From: Oceanospirillum multiglobuliferum
Lineage (GTDB): Bacteria; Pseudomonadota; Gammaproteobacteria; Pseudomonadales; Halomonadaceae
DNA length: 64,000 bases
Reading direction: 5' to 3'
Assembly: GCF_900167095.1 (NCBI RefSeq)
Contig: NZ_FUXG01000005.1
Coordinates: forward strand, 1 to 64,000
The position numbers were made by a program, and so were the translations under genes. A model generated the notes under the pieces. It worked only from the letters and a program-made list of their open reading frames with translations. It was not told where the DNA came from and made no database searches. Below, piece by piece: positions 35,180 to 44,080 of this stretch. How positions within the stretch are numbered: the first letter of the stretch is position 1; each line of letters opens with the position of its first letter.

Positions 35180-35242
35180 GTTGAACGGCCGCTGGCACTC
35201 TAGGGAATTTGCTTTTTAACACGATGTTTTCCCTGTCAACCT

Positions 35243-35482
35243 GTGGCTTATCTACGCGCTATTTTCTGGCCTGTTCCGCGCCTAAGTCGCTCGCTTGGTT
35301 CACTATTTTTTTCTAATAAAGCACTCTTTTACCTGTTTTCTGGTGCGCTAGCAACAATCACCGCTCAGGCTATACCCGAAGTGCTTAACACTTTGCTGTT
35401 AATCAAGTTTTGGGTTCAATTTATGCTGGTCAAAATGGCAGCCAATATTGAACAGATGGCAGGCTTGTTTAATCTGCAATAG
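35243..35482 (+). CDS. Doubtful small hydrophobic ORF
   Basis: A possible 79-residue frame from a GTG at 35243. The second half (ALFYLFSGALATITAQAI and later MAANIEQMAGLF) looks protein-like and partly membrane-spanning, while the first 25 residues look non-coding. No ribosome site is visible. Other frames nearby also show short protein-like stretches (for example NLWLIYALFSGLF), so this may be a frameshifted remnant. No family recognised. Confidence 0.22.
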   Translation: MAYLRAIFWPVPRLSRSLGSLFFSNKALFYLFSGALATITAQAIPEVLNTLLLIKFWVQFMLVKMAANIEQMAGLFNLQ

Positions 35483-35819
35483 CTGAAACAAGCAAGTTGG
35501 GTGAATCATTAATAAGCTTGGTACATCTGTGAAGGCCAAACCATATATTGTTTGCTAGGCTAGGCTGGAAAAACCTTAATCAATTGTCTGGCCTTGGGTG
35601 CGTATCAGTTACCCCCATACTTTAGGCTGAAATTTAATCACGATTCATAAATAAGAATGAATATTCATTGATTCTGAATCTTTCTGATAGTTTAATGCCC
35701 CGCCATAAATAGCAGTCCTAGTGAGTTGATTTTTAAGCTTGTTCTGTACTGCCTGCTACTGATTCATTCAAGACGCTCGGCCAAAAAATGGGCGGAGCTA
35801 TCCACGAGGTCATTTTAAA
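35483..35819. other. Gene-free stretch upstream of the PAS/chemoreceptor pair
   Basis: About 337 bp without a convincing gene. A perfect 14-bp palindrome AATGAATATTCATT lies at 35656-35669 in an AT-rich part and may be an operator. The promoter of the PAS gene should lie here, but no good -35/-10 pair was certain. Confidence 0.4.
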
Positions 35820-36341
35820 TTGAAGCCGAAAGGGATCCAGCCAACGGATGTTGAGCGGAAGATGCGTGCGGAAGACTTTATCGTCTCCAAAACCGATGCA
35901 AAGGGCAGGATTATCTACTGCAATCCAATTTTTATTGAGTTCTCTGGTTACACCGAAAAAGAGCTTTTAGGCCAGCAACACAATATTATTCGCCACCCTG
36001 ATATGCCCAGAACTACTTTTAAGCTGGCTTGGGACTGCATTCAAGCCGGTAATGAGTTTTTTGCTTATGTAAAGAATATGAGTAAGGACGGTAGTTTTTA
36101 CTGGGTGCTGGCGCATATGACGCCTGACCTAGATGTGAATGGCCGACCTATTGGCTATACCTCTGTTCGTCGTTGCCCTAAACCTGAAGCGCTAGATGTG
36201 ATTCGACCGCTATATGCAAAAATGTTGGCCGCTGAACGTGCGGCAGGGGCTAAGACTGCGCTTGAGGCAGGTTATCAGGCTTTGCAGGATCAATTGTTAC
36301 GGGAGGGTAAAAGTTATGAAGAACTGGTTCTCACTATCTAG
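35820..36341 (+). CDS. Aer-type PAS domain protein (redox/oxygen sensor half)
   Basis: A 173-residue soluble protein that is almost entirely one PAS domain: [29 protein letters not shown] and [13 protein letters not shown], the exact pattern of the N-terminal FAD-binding PAS of the Aer aerotaxis receptor. The C-terminal 40 residues are helical. It lacks any signalling domain, and the next gene, overlapping by 26 bp, encodes a membrane-bound chemoreceptor. The start is a TTG with GAGGT 9 nt upstream; no better start is present before the PAS core. Confidence 0.85.
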   Translation: MKPKGIQPTDVERKMRAEDFIVSKTDAKGRIIYCNPIFIEFSGYTEKELLGQQHNIIRHPDMPRTTFKLAWDCIQAGNEFFAYVKNMSKDGSFYWVLAHMTPDLDVNGRPIGYTSVRRCPKPEALDVIRPLYAKMLAAERAAGAKTALEAGYQALQDQLLREGKSYEELVLTI

Positions 36342-37617
36342 TCAGTATTTATTGCCCTCTTTGGTATTGGTGGCAGGCTGTATTGCCTCTATTTGGCTTC
36401 CAATTGCGCCTTTAGTAGGCAGCATTGTTGCGGCTATTTGGCTGTTAATTTTGACCGCTAAACCCCGTACCAATCCTGAGGCAGTAGAGATTAGGGAGTT
36501 GTTTGAGAAGGTCGCTAATGGTCGACTGGAACAGCGCTTGCCGAAAACGATGCAAGACCCTGAGCTTGATCTGTTACGTATTCGAATCAATTCGGCACTG
36601 GATCAAACTGAAACTGCTTTTCGAGAAATATTGGGTACGGTACAGGCCTCTGGTCATGGACAGTATTATAGAAGGCTACAAGTTACGGGCTTAAACGGTA
36701 CTTTCCGCAAGGTATTAGAAGAAATTCAGTTGGTTTTAGATGAAGTACAAAGCACTCAGGAAATTGTTGACCGTGAGTCTTTGCTGTCCCGTATTTTTCT
36801 ACGCTCAGAACGCGGTATGTCTTCTGCGCTGAACACAACTAATGTAACGCTGGATAATGTTAATCAGCAGGCGGATTATATCGCCAATTTCTCCAGTGGT
36901 TTTTCTGAAACCGCTCAGTCAATGGTTCAAGCTGCGGCACGTATGTCTGAGGCGTTAAAAGAGGCGGGCGAATCGGCAGAGTCTGGCTCTTCTGCTTTGC
37001 ATGACTTGGCAGAAGCTGCCTCTGAAATCCGCAATCGTAGCACCCAAATTGATGATCTAGCGGGGCAAACTAACCTGCTCGCATTGAACGCAGCCATTGA
37101 GGCGGCGCGCGCAGGTGAGGCGGGACGAGGTTTTGCGGTTGTTGCCGATGAAGTGCGTAATCTTGCAGATCAGTCGCGTAATACTGCTCAAGAAATTTCC
37201 ACGTCAATCAAAACGATGATGGAGACGCTGTCCTCCATGTCTAGCCGATTTGATGTGTTATGCAAGGCGGTTGATGAAGCAAGAGAGACCTCTGGTATTT
37301 TTGGTGAAACACTCAAGCAATCTGCTGAGTCGGCTTATACCGTTAATGAGCAAGCAGGTAAGATCAGCCAGCTCACGGGGGTTATGGGCAACTCAATGAA
37401 GCTGCTTAGAGGTGCTCAGAAGGCACGGGAAGATGTTAATAGCATTCTGAACGGTCGACCTATTGAGACGAGAAAACTATCCGCTATTGAACAGAAGGCG
37501 ATTGATATTGCCGAGCAAGGACGTTGGTCAAAAGAGGGTAGCGACCGAGAGGCGTTGATAGAAATTTACGATCAGGTGTTTACTGATATTGAGCGCCAGC
37601 TTGAGGGCTTGCGCTAG
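36316..37617 (+). CDS. Methyl-accepting chemotaxis protein lacking a periplasmic sensor
   Basis: A 433-residue receptor with a short N-terminal membrane hairpin (about 10-50), a HAMP-like region and a coiled-coil signalling domain. The hairpin tip is [20 protein letters not shown] followed by [21 protein letters not shown]. There is no room for a periplasmic domain between the membrane segments. The ATG at 36316 has GGAGGG 9 nt upstream and overlaps the PAS gene's end. Together they make a split Aer: PAS sensor on one chain, membrane/HAMP/signalling parts on the other. Confidence 0.9.
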   Translation: MKNWFSLSSQYLLPSLVLVAGCIASIWLPIAPLVGSIVAAIWLLILTAKPRTNPEAVEIRELFEKVANGRLEQRLPKTMQDPELDLLRIRINSALDQTETAFREILGTVQASGHGQYYRRLQVTGLNGTFRKVLEEIQLVLDEVQSTQEIVDRESLLSRIFLRSERGMSSALNTTNVTLDNVNQQADYIANFSSGFSETAQSMVQAAARMSEALKEAGESAESGSSALHDLAEAASEIRNRSTQIDDLAGQTNLLALNAAIEAARAGEAGRGFAVVADEVRNLADQSRNTAQEISTSIKTMMETLSSMSSRFDVLCKAVDEARETSGIFGETLKQSAESAYTVNEQAGKISQLTGVMGNSMKLLRGAQKAREDVNSILNGRPIETRKLSAIEQKAIDIAEQGRWSKEGSDREALIEIYDQVFTDIERQLEGLR

Positions 37618-37643
37618 TCTCGTTAGCCGCTTCCAAATAAAAG

Positions 37644-37677
37644 CACTCATCAGCCTTTATAAGCCTGATGAGTGTTT
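37644..37677 (+). terminator. Terminator after the chemoreceptor gene
   Basis: A 10-bp perfect stem, CACTCATCAG (37644-37653) with CTGATGAGTG (37665-37674), is followed by TTTCTG. Confidence 0.75.
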
Positions 37678-37784
37678 CTGTTCAGTCTTATGCAATCTGT
37701 ATTATCAAAAGCGTAAGACCTCGCCATATCTAGCCATGATCAATTCAAAACGAGCGCTCTGTTTTCAAAGCAATTTGGGAGAAT

Positions 37785-37800
37785 TTAGCACCCGTGCTAA
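37785..37800. promoter_or_regulatory. Palindrome upstream of mpl, candidate operator
   Basis: TTAGCA (37785-37790) and TGCTAA (37795-37800) flank CCCG, 42 bp before the mpl ATG. It is a perfect 6-bp inverted repeat with 4-bp spacer; the factor is unknown. Confidence 0.35.
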
Positions 37801-37842
37801 TCTGCCGCCTGTTTTGCTTAATTATCTGGCGGGAGAGTTCAA

Positions 37843-39234
37843 ATGCATCTGCATATTTTGGGTATTTGCGGTACGTTCATGGGCAGTTTGGCCCTACTAG
37901 CCCGTGAGCTTGGGCATAAAGTAACGGGATGCGATGCAAATGTTTACCCGCCTATGAGCACTCAGCTAGAGGAGCAGGGCATTGAGATCACCCAAGGTTT
38001 TGACCCGATTCAATTAGAGCCAGCCCCTGATTTAGTCATTATTGGCAATGCGATGAGCCGTGGTAATCCAGCGGTTGAGTATGTGCTTAACAAAGGGATT
38101 CCTTATACCTCTGGCCCGCAGTGGCTGGCAGAGCATGTTTTACAAGGCCGCTGGGTGCTAGCGGTCTCTGGCACTCATGGCAAAACAACCACAACCAGTA
38201 TGTTGGCTTGGATTTTAGAGTACGCCAATATGGCTCCGGGTTTTCTGGTGGGCGGCATACCAGAGAACTTTGGTTTATCTGCTCGGTTAGGAGAAACCCC
38301 TTTCTTTGTGATTGAGGCCGATGAGTATGATAGTGCCTTCTTTGATAAACGCTCTAAGTTTGTACACTACCGCCCTAGAACACTGATCATGAACAATCTA
38401 GAGTTTGATCATGCGGATATTTTCCCAGATTTGGCGGCTATTCAGCGTCAATTCCATCATTTAGTGCGTATTGTACCCAGTGATGGTGCTGTTATTTATC
38501 AAGAGAGTGACAGCCTTAAGCAAGTTCTGGCTCAAGGCTGCTGGACTCAGTGTCAAAGCCTAAGCAGTAATCAGGAGACAGCTGATTGGGATTCGGTGTT
38601 GCTAAAAGCTGACGGCAGTGAGTTTAAAGTGTTGTATCAAGGCAAGCAGGTTGGCATTGTTCAATGGCCCTTATCAGGGCAACACAATGTAGCCAATGCA
38701 TTAGCGGCTATCGCAGCGGCACGCCATGTAGGGGTTATGCCAGAAATATCAGCACAAGCCTTGGCTCAGTTTCAAAATGTAAAACGTCGTATGGAGCTAC
38801 GCGGAGAGGTTAACGGTGTTCGAGTCTATGATGATTTTGCTCATCATCCTACGGCCATTAATACTACGCTTGAAGGTGCACGTCGTCAGCTAGAGTTACA
38901 GCAAGACAAGGACAAAGCAGGACGCATCATCGCGGTTATTGAACCACGCTCTAATACGATGCGTTTAGGTACTCTGCAAAACCAGTTGGCGCAATGTACT
39001 CAACATGCGGATCAAGTCTTCTGGTATCAGCCAGAAGGCTTAAACTGGAATTTAGAGCAAGTGTTGGCAGACTCAATCGTACCAGCACAGGTGCTGTCAG
39101 ATATTGATAGGTTAGTCGCCCAGCTTGTAGCCCAAAGCCAGAAAAATGATCGTATTGTTATTATGAGTAACGGTGGCTTTGCTGGAATTCATAATAAGTT
39201 ACTCAATGCACTGTCCATTGCCAATCAGGTGTAG
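37843..39234 (+). CDS. mpl: UDP-N-acetylmuramate:L-alanyl-gamma-D-glutamyl-meso-diaminopimelate ligase
   Basis: Reuses the murein tripeptide in peptidoglycan recycling by joining it to UDP-MurNAc. The 463-residue Mur ligase has an N-terminal Rossmann motif ILGICGTFMGSLA, the ATP loop SGTHGKTTTTS (109-119), the DEYDSAFFD block and HHPTAINTTL. The first glycine motif GICGTFMG separates Mpl from MurC. GGGAGAG precedes the ATG at 37843. ubiX follows 7 bp downstream, an order seen in other gammaproteobacteria. Confidence 0.96.
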   Translation: MHLHILGICGTFMGSLALLARELGHKVTGCDANVYPPMSTQLEEQGIEITQGFDPIQLEPAPDLVIIGNAMSRGNPAVEYVLNKGIPYTSGPQWLAEHVLQGRWVLAVSGTHGKTTTTSMLAWILEYANMAPGFLVGGIPENFGLSARLGETPFFVIEADEYDSAFFDKRSKFVHYRPRTLIMNNLEFDHADIFPDLAAIQRQFHHLVRIVPSDGAVIYQESDSLKQVLAQGCWTQCQSLSSNQETADWDSVLLKADGSEFKVLYQGKQVGIVQWPLSGQHNVANALAAIAAARHVGVMPEISAQALAQFQNVKRRMELRGEVNGVRVYDDFAHHPTAINTTLEGARRQLELQQDKDKAGRIIAVIEPRSNTMRLGTLQNQLAQCTQHADQVFWYQPEGLNWNLEQVLADSIVPAQVLSDIDRLVAQLVAQSQKNDRIVIMSNGGFAGIHNKLLNALSIANQV

Positions 39235-39241
39235 AAGAACC

Positions 39242-39877
39242 ATGTCGAGAACCCCTAGTCTTGATGTAAAAAGAGAGCGTGTGACCGTTGCTTTAACTGG
39301 AGCCTCTGGCGTGCAATATGGCATTCGTTTGATCGAGTGTTTGATTACTTTAGGTTGTGAAGTTTCTGTGTTGGTCTCTAAGGCTGCCCAAGTGGTTATC
39401 GCCACAGAAACTGAGGAGAAGTGGCCGTCTGACAGCCAGCGCTTGCAAGAGGTTTTATGCCAACGCTTTAATGCCAGCTCTGAGCAGATCAAAGTGTATG
39501 GCCGAGAAAATTGGATGTCGCCAGTTGCCTCAGGGTCAGGAGCGCCTCATAAAATGGTGATATGTCCCTGCTCAACAGGGACTTTGTCAGCCATTGCCAC
39601 TGCGGCCAGTAATAATTTGATTGAACGGGCGGCAGATGTTGCATTAAAAGAGCGTAGGCAGTTGATATTAGTACACCGCGAAGCGCCCTATCATGAGGTT
39701 CACTTACAGCACATGCTAACGCTAACCCGTATGGGTGCCTTGGTGATGCCAGCCAGCCCAGGCTTTTACCATAACCCCAAAACAGTTAACGATATGGTGG
39801 ACTTTATCGTTGCCAGAATATTAGATCAGCTTGGCTTTGATCAAAGCTTAATGCCACGCTGGGGAGAAGCTGTTTAA
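39242..39877 (+). CDS. ubiX: Flavin prenyltransferase UbiX
   Basis: Makes prenylated FMN, the cofactor of the UbiD decarboxylase in ubiquinone synthesis. The 211-residue flavoprotein has TGASGVQYGIRL at its N terminus, the CSTGTLSAIATAASNNLIER block (about 111-130), and a late segment with LVHREAPYH and PASPGFYHNPKTV. These are all UbiX/Pad1 hallmarks. The ATG at 39242 has AGAAG upstream and starts after the mpl stop, so it is preferred to the long in-frame extension into mpl. Confidence 0.95.
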   Translation: MSRTPSLDVKRERVTVALTGASGVQYGIRLIECLITLGCEVSVLVSKAAQVVIATETEEKWPSDSQRLQEVLCQRFNASSEQIKVYGRENWMSPVASGSGAPHKMVICPCSTGTLSAIATAASNNLIERAADVALKERRQLILVHREAPYHEVHLQHMLTLTRMGALVMPASPGFYHNPKTVNDMVDFIVARILDQLGFDQSLMPRWGEAV

Positions 39878-39890
39878 ACAGTTGCTATAG

Positions 39891-39927
39891 ACGGTGTTAT
39901 GGCCTAAAGCGTTAACACCGTTTTTTT
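39891..39927 (+). terminator. Terminator after ubiX
   Basis: Stem ACGGTGTTA (39891-39899) with TAACACCGT (39913-39921) is followed by TTTTTT. It ends the plus-strand mpl-ubiX unit and overlaps the stop codon of the convergent EamA gene. Confidence 0.85.
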
Positions 39928-40766
39928 AACGTCTCTTTAATTGCCGCCGCTAAAATCAAAGTGCCTCCCAGTAATGTCATCAACGCAGGTTGATCTCCTA
40001 GTAGCAAAAAAGCCAGCACTACGCCGTAAACAGGCTGTAAACAGGAGATAAGGCTAATAGAGGCTGCTTTTAAGTAACGCAGACTATTGGCCAGTAAGGT
40101 GTGAGGCGCAGCAGTAAAAACAGTGCCCAACAGCAAAATCTGTAACCACTGCTCATAACCTAACTCTGCTACAGCCTCTGAAGTAAAGGGCAGTAACATC
40201 AGCATTACAAACAATGTTTGCCACCCCATAGTTAACAAAGGGCTGTAGTGGCTGAAGTAGCGTTTTTGAATCAAATTGCGCAGCGTGAATAAAAATGCAG
40301 AAACAACGCCCCAAAAAATCCCAACACTGATGGGGTTTTCACTGTCAAGCGCAGGGGTCATTAACACAACCCCCAATATTACGAGTAGCGCCGCGCCTAA
40401 ATCCCCTAACCGTAAGCGAGTTTTATCAAACAGAGGTTCTAGCAGAACCGTGATAACCGGAAAGGTAAAAAGTGACAACATGCCCACCGCTACACCTGCC
40501 ACTTGCATTGCATGAAAATAGGTAATCCAGTGCAGCCCCATCAATACAGATAAACCAAACATGCCTAACCAGTAGCGATGATTAGTGAAAACAACGGGTT
40601 GGTTACGGATTTTTAACCAGCCTAGTAATAGAACCGCTGCAACTAGGCAACGCCAGGTGGTCATATCCAGAGCGTTTAGAGCAATTGTTTGTGAAAATAG
40701 TGCAGTACCGCCAAACAGCAGCAAGCCCGCATGTAGACTCAATAGACCCTTTAGATGGTCGCTCAA
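39912..40766 (-). CDS. DMT family transporter (EamA)
   Basis: A 284-residue inner-membrane protein with ten hydrophobic segments arranged as two EamA repeats of five. Typical pieces are LLLFGGTALFSQTIALNALD, WITYFHAMQVAGVAVG in repeat one and LISCLQPVYGVVLAFLLLGD in repeat two. DMT proteins move amino acids or metabolites outward; substrate unknown. Its start is 1 bp from the end of the degenerate GGDEF gene upstream, so it likely shares that transcript. Confidence 0.88.
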   Translation of the reverse strand: MSDHLKGLLSLHAGLLLFGGTALFSQTIALNALDMTTWRCLVAAVLLLGWLKIRNQPVVFTNHRYWLGMFGLSVLMGLHWITYFHAMQVAGVAVGMLSLFTFPVITVLLEPLFDKTRLRLGDLGAALLVILGVVLMTPALDSENPISVGIFWGVVSAFLFTLRNLIQKRYFSHYSPLLTMGWQTLFVMLMLLPFTSEAVAELGYEQWLQILLLGTVFTAAPHTLLANSLRYLKAASISLISCLQPVYGVVLAFLLLGDQPALMTLLGGTLILAAAIKETLKKRC

Positions 40767-40767
40767 A

Positions 40768-41742
40768 TTATAATCCTTGTATATTGTCTTCTTGTCGCTG
40801 AGAGGCGCGGGCTAAAAAGCGTTCTACGCTTTCATCCTCTAACAAGGTTACAGGGTTCAGATGAATATTAATCAAGCTATTCTCAAGGTCCGTGTGTTCA
40901 TAAATATGCTGCGTCATGCGCTCTTTTAATACTATGCCGCCATTGATAGAGGTATTGGGCAGCAGTACCAAAAAACAAGCGTCTTCAATTCGGTATAGCT
41001 CATCCCCTGTACGACAAACTTGTCGAATAGTTTCGCTCAGTTTAATCAGTAATTTTCGAGCGTGCCCCTCGCCATTTTGACTGCTGTATTCGTCTAGTTC
41101 CCTTAAGCTAATTTGCAACACGGATAAAGGTCGTGTTGTTGCTTGTGCTCGGGCAACCTCTGCTTCTAGCCGTTGAGTTAAATGGCTGGCCGTGAAGGTG
41201 CTGGTCAGGCTATCTTTGCCACTGAGTTGCTCTAGAGTGCGAGTTTGACGCTCTTGGGCGTAGGCAAAAATAAGGCTAATACCAGAGAAAAGGGCAAAGT
41301 TAACTAGAAAATCAAGCAAGACAACGGTGCTGTCTATGTCTATACGCAGCAGTAATAGTATTAGCAGCAAAGCCAATACAAAGCTTGCCGACTTAACGGG
41401 TAATATAAAGTAGGCCAGCACGGGCATCATATAAAGCCACTGACGATAAAGCGGGTTAATAATAGGTGTCGAGCTGAGCAACACTGCCGCCAGTACAACT
41501 AATACGGTGTATGCGCTTAAATGACCATTTTCTTCAGATTGAAAAAAAGCTAAAACAGCGACAACCAGTACAATAGGGCTGGCAAAAGCAGGCCATAGTA
41601 TTTGCTCATAATGCCCTAGTACATAGTGATACCAAGCAGTAACAGCCAGCACTACAGCTAAAGCCAAGTACAGTGTTGCAGATACTTTAGTGCGTAATAA
41701 TGAAACCTGTGCTGGTAGCTCAAACATACTCTTCACCATCAT
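40768..41742 (-). CDS. Membrane protein with degenerate GGDEF domain
   Basis: A 324-residue protein with six hydrophobic segments (about 18-175) followed by a GGDEF-fold domain (about 180-320). The fold is recognisable from GKDSLTSTFTASHL (the DxLT-type start) and the segment ELYRIEDACFLVLLP, where GGDEF is replaced by EDACF. Catalysis is therefore very unlikely; it may bind nucleotide, sense or scaffold. GAGG precedes the double ATG at 41742. It overlaps a similar gene by 23 bp. Confidence 0.82.
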   Translation of the reverse strand: MMVKSMFELPAQVSLLRTKVSATLYLALAVVLAVTAWYHYVLGHYEQILWPAFASPIVLVVAVLAFFQSEENGHLSAYTVLVVLAAVLLSSTPIINPLYRQWLYMMPVLAYFILPVKSASFVLALLLILLLLRIDIDSTVVLLDFLVNFALFSGISLIFAYAQERQTRTLEQLSGKDSLTSTFTASHLTQRLEAEVARAQATTRPLSVLQISLRELDEYSSQNGEGHARKLLIKLSETIRQVCRTGDELYRIEDACFLVLLPNTSINGGIVLKERMTQHIYEHTDLENSLINIHLNPVTLLEDESVERFLARASQRQEDNIQGL

Positions 41743-42679
41743 CGGCCTCGTCTAGATAGGTATCAAAGTCGCTGATTAAACACAAAGGCGTATTAGTCTC
41801 TTGCCCTCTCGCCTTCTGCATTGCAAGCGTTGTCTTTCGTAAAATATCCTGTTCATTATCGTGCTCGTTTGGAATAACAGCGGCCAAAGCGATGCTTTTA
41901 TCTAGGCTTATTTGAAACTTTTCGCAAAGCTTTAAGTTATCTGCATGATGGGCACTAGGTAGAAGTGCAACAAGCTGATTTTGATAGCGATAAACACGGT
42001 CAAATGGACGTAGTTGAGCTTTAAGCTTTTTATTGATTTTTTGTAGTGAAATTGGTGTGGCGCTATTTCTAGATTGTACACACAATATGGTCAGGCTAGT
42101 GTTTTCGCGGTCAGCCCGTGCAAGCTCTCTTGGTAGGTCGTCAATAAGCTGCTGTTCATTATAAGCGCCGCTTTCTGCATCTATACTGACCAACTTTTGC
42201 AAATGGTGCTGACGCTCTCTACTTGTAAATATCAACACACAGGCGATTGTGGTGGCAGACCAAAACAAGAACAACACCTGTAATCGCTCAATGCCATCTA
42301 ATTGCACTGTGGTTGACAGTGTGAAAATCACCGCGTAGAGCATAATCAGAGTCAGTGCCGACTGAAACGCCAGTAAGCTAAATAGATAAAGCGGCAACAA
42401 ATAAGCCCAATTAGCAGCCAATATAGTAGGCTGCCACTGCCCTGCTATACTTAGCCCTCCGAAAAATAGCAAAATTAAAAATGGTATAATGCGTGAGGGC
42501 TGGTAAATCCGCCAAAAATTATAAACGCCACAAGATAGCAGCAAAAAACCGCCTATATCTAATAGCCAAGCACTTAAATGTGACTGATGTAAATAATTCA
42601 CACCACCCAAGATCAATGTTCCAATGCCCGCAAATATGAAATAAAGGGCGTGCAGCCGTGCTTTGTACTTAGTGTCCAT
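41720..42679 (-). CDS. Membrane protein with degenerate GGDEF domain
   Basis: A 319-residue protein like its downstream neighbour: about six membrane segments (about 8-165) and a C-terminal GGDEF-fold region (about 170-300). The start DAESGAYNEQQL and the hairpin RVYRYQNQLVALLP align with the family, but the GGDEF signature is replaced by QNQLV. It is the first gene of a three-gene minus-strand unit ending with the EamA transporter and is divergent from proA. Two such pseudoenzymes in tandem suggest duplication and a shared, non-catalytic role. Confidence 0.78.
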   Translation of the reverse strand: MDTKYKARLHALYFIFAGIGTLILGGVNYLHQSHLSAWLLDIGGFLLLSCGVYNFWRIYQPSRIIPFLILLFFGGLSIAGQWQPTILAANWAYLLPLYLFSLLAFQSALTLIMLYAVIFTLSTTVQLDGIERLQVLFLFWSATTIACVLIFTSRERQHHLQKLVSIDAESGAYNEQQLIDDLPRELARADRENTSLTILCVQSRNSATPISLQKINKKLKAQLRPFDRVYRYQNQLVALLPSAHHADNLKLCEKFQISLDKSIALAAVIPNEHDNEQDILRKTTLAMQKARGQETNTPLCLISDFDTYLDEADDGEEYV

Positions 42680-42823
42680 TAGCGTATAGTTGCCAGTTCC
42701 GTAGGGTGAGACTCAAATGAGAGTTAGATCAAAGTGTCGAGATTATAACACCAGCCATAAGACACTGAATCAAGGCCCTCAATAAAAAGTGGTAAAACAC
42801 AAAGGTACCAAAGGTTTAGACCA

Positions 42824-44080
42824 ATGAATATCAGCGAATATATGCAAGCGCTAGGTCAAAATGCTCGCGCTGCTTCTAGAGCAGTTGCTAGAGCCAATAC
42901 TGGCGTTAAAAACAGTGCTCTGTTAGCCACTGCTGAAGCGTTAGAAGCTGCCCGCCCAACGCTTATGGCAGCGAACCAAATTGATCTTGAACAAGGCCAA
43001 GCCAACGGCCTAGATCCCGCTTTATTGGATCGATTAGCCTTAACCCCTAAAGTTATTGACACTATGGTTGAAGGCTTGCGTCAGGTTGCTGCACTAGCCG
43101 ACCCTGTTGGTGAAATTACCGACATGAACTACCGTCCTAGCGGTATTCAGCTAGGTAAGATGCGCGTGCCGCTTGGTGTTATCGGTATTATTTATGAGTC
43201 ACGCCCAAACGTTACTGTTGAGGCCGCTAGCCTGTGCTTGAAATCAGGTAATGCTGTAATTTTACGAGGTGGTTCAGAAGCCATTCATTCTAACCGTGCG
43301 ATTGCAGATTGTTTGGCGCAAGGCTTGAAAGCGGCAGGCTTGCCTGAAACAGCGGTACAGGTGATCAATACCACAGATAGAGCAGCAGTGGGTGAGCTGA
43401 TCACTATGCCTGAATATGTGGATGTGATTGTGCCGCGTGGGGGCAAAGGTTTAATCGAGCGCATCAGTAAAGAAGCCACGGTGCCTGTGATCAAGCACTT
43501 AGATGGCATCTGTCATGTTTATATTGATTCTCAGGCTGATCTAGACAAAGCGGTTAGTATTGCAGTGAATGCTAAGACGCATCGTTATGGCACCTGCAAC
43601 ACAATGGAAACTTTACTGGTTGCCGAGTCGGTGGCGACACAGGTTTTGCCTCGTTTAGCTGAAGCTTATGCTGAAAAGGGTGTAGAGCTAAGAGGGTGTG
43701 AGAAAACCTGCCAGATTCTGCCTCAAGCGATTGCCGCTACAGAGACCGACTGGAGCACCGAGTATTTAGCGCCTATTCTGTCGATCAAAGTTGTAGCGGA
43801 TATAGATGAAGCCATTGAGCATATCAACCAATATGGCTCACACCATACCGATGCGATTATTACTGAAAGCTATGCCTTGGCACGCCGCTTTCTTGCAGAA
43901 GTCGATTCAAGCTCTGTAATGGTCAATGCATCCACTCGCTTTGCGGATGGTTTTGAGTATGGCTTGGGTGCTGAAATTGGTATCTCAACTGATAAAATCC
44001 ATGCGCGCGGCCCTGTGGGCTTGGAAGGTTTAACTTCACAGAAATATGTGGTGTTTGGTGACGGACATATCCGCCAATAG
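42824..44080 (+). CDS. proA: Gamma-glutamyl phosphate reductase
   Basis: Reduces gamma-glutamyl phosphate to glutamate semialdehyde in proline synthesis. The 418-residue aldehyde-dehydrogenase-fold protein has catalytic Cys258 in [11 protein letters not shown], the [18 protein letters not shown] block and the C-terminal [11 protein letters not shown]-type segment (here [19 protein letters not shown]). It begins a plus-strand series with nadD, whose start overlaps its end by 35 bp. Confidence 0.97.
   Translation: MNISEYMQALGQNARAASRAVARANTGVKNSALLATAEALEAARPTLMAANQIDLEQGQANGLDPALLDRLALTPKVIDTMVEGLRQVAALADPVGEITDMNYRPSGIQLGKMRVPLGVIGIIYESRPNVTVEAASLCLKSGNAVILRGGSEAIHSNRAIADCLAQGLKAAGLPETAVQVINTTDRAAVGELITMPEYVDVIVPRGGKGLIERISKEATVPVIKHLDGICHVYIDSQADLDKAVSIAVNAKTHRYGTCNTMETLLVAESVATQVLPRLAEAYAEKGVELRGCEKTCQILPQAIAATETDWSTEYLAPILSIKVVADIDEAIEHINQYGSHHTDAIITESYALARRFLAEVDSSSVMVNASTRFADGFEYGLGAEIGISTDKIHARGPVGLEGLTSQKYVVFGDGHIRQ

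Noticed and set aside
35680-35712. Possible sigma-28 promoter (GATAGTTT ... GCCATAAA) before the PAS/chemoreceptor pair
   Set aside because: The spacer is about 8 bp, not the roughly 11 required, and both elements deviate from consensus.
41720-42679. Active diguanylate cyclase
   Set aside because: The catalytic GGDEF signature is replaced by QNQLV, so an active enzyme call is not supported.
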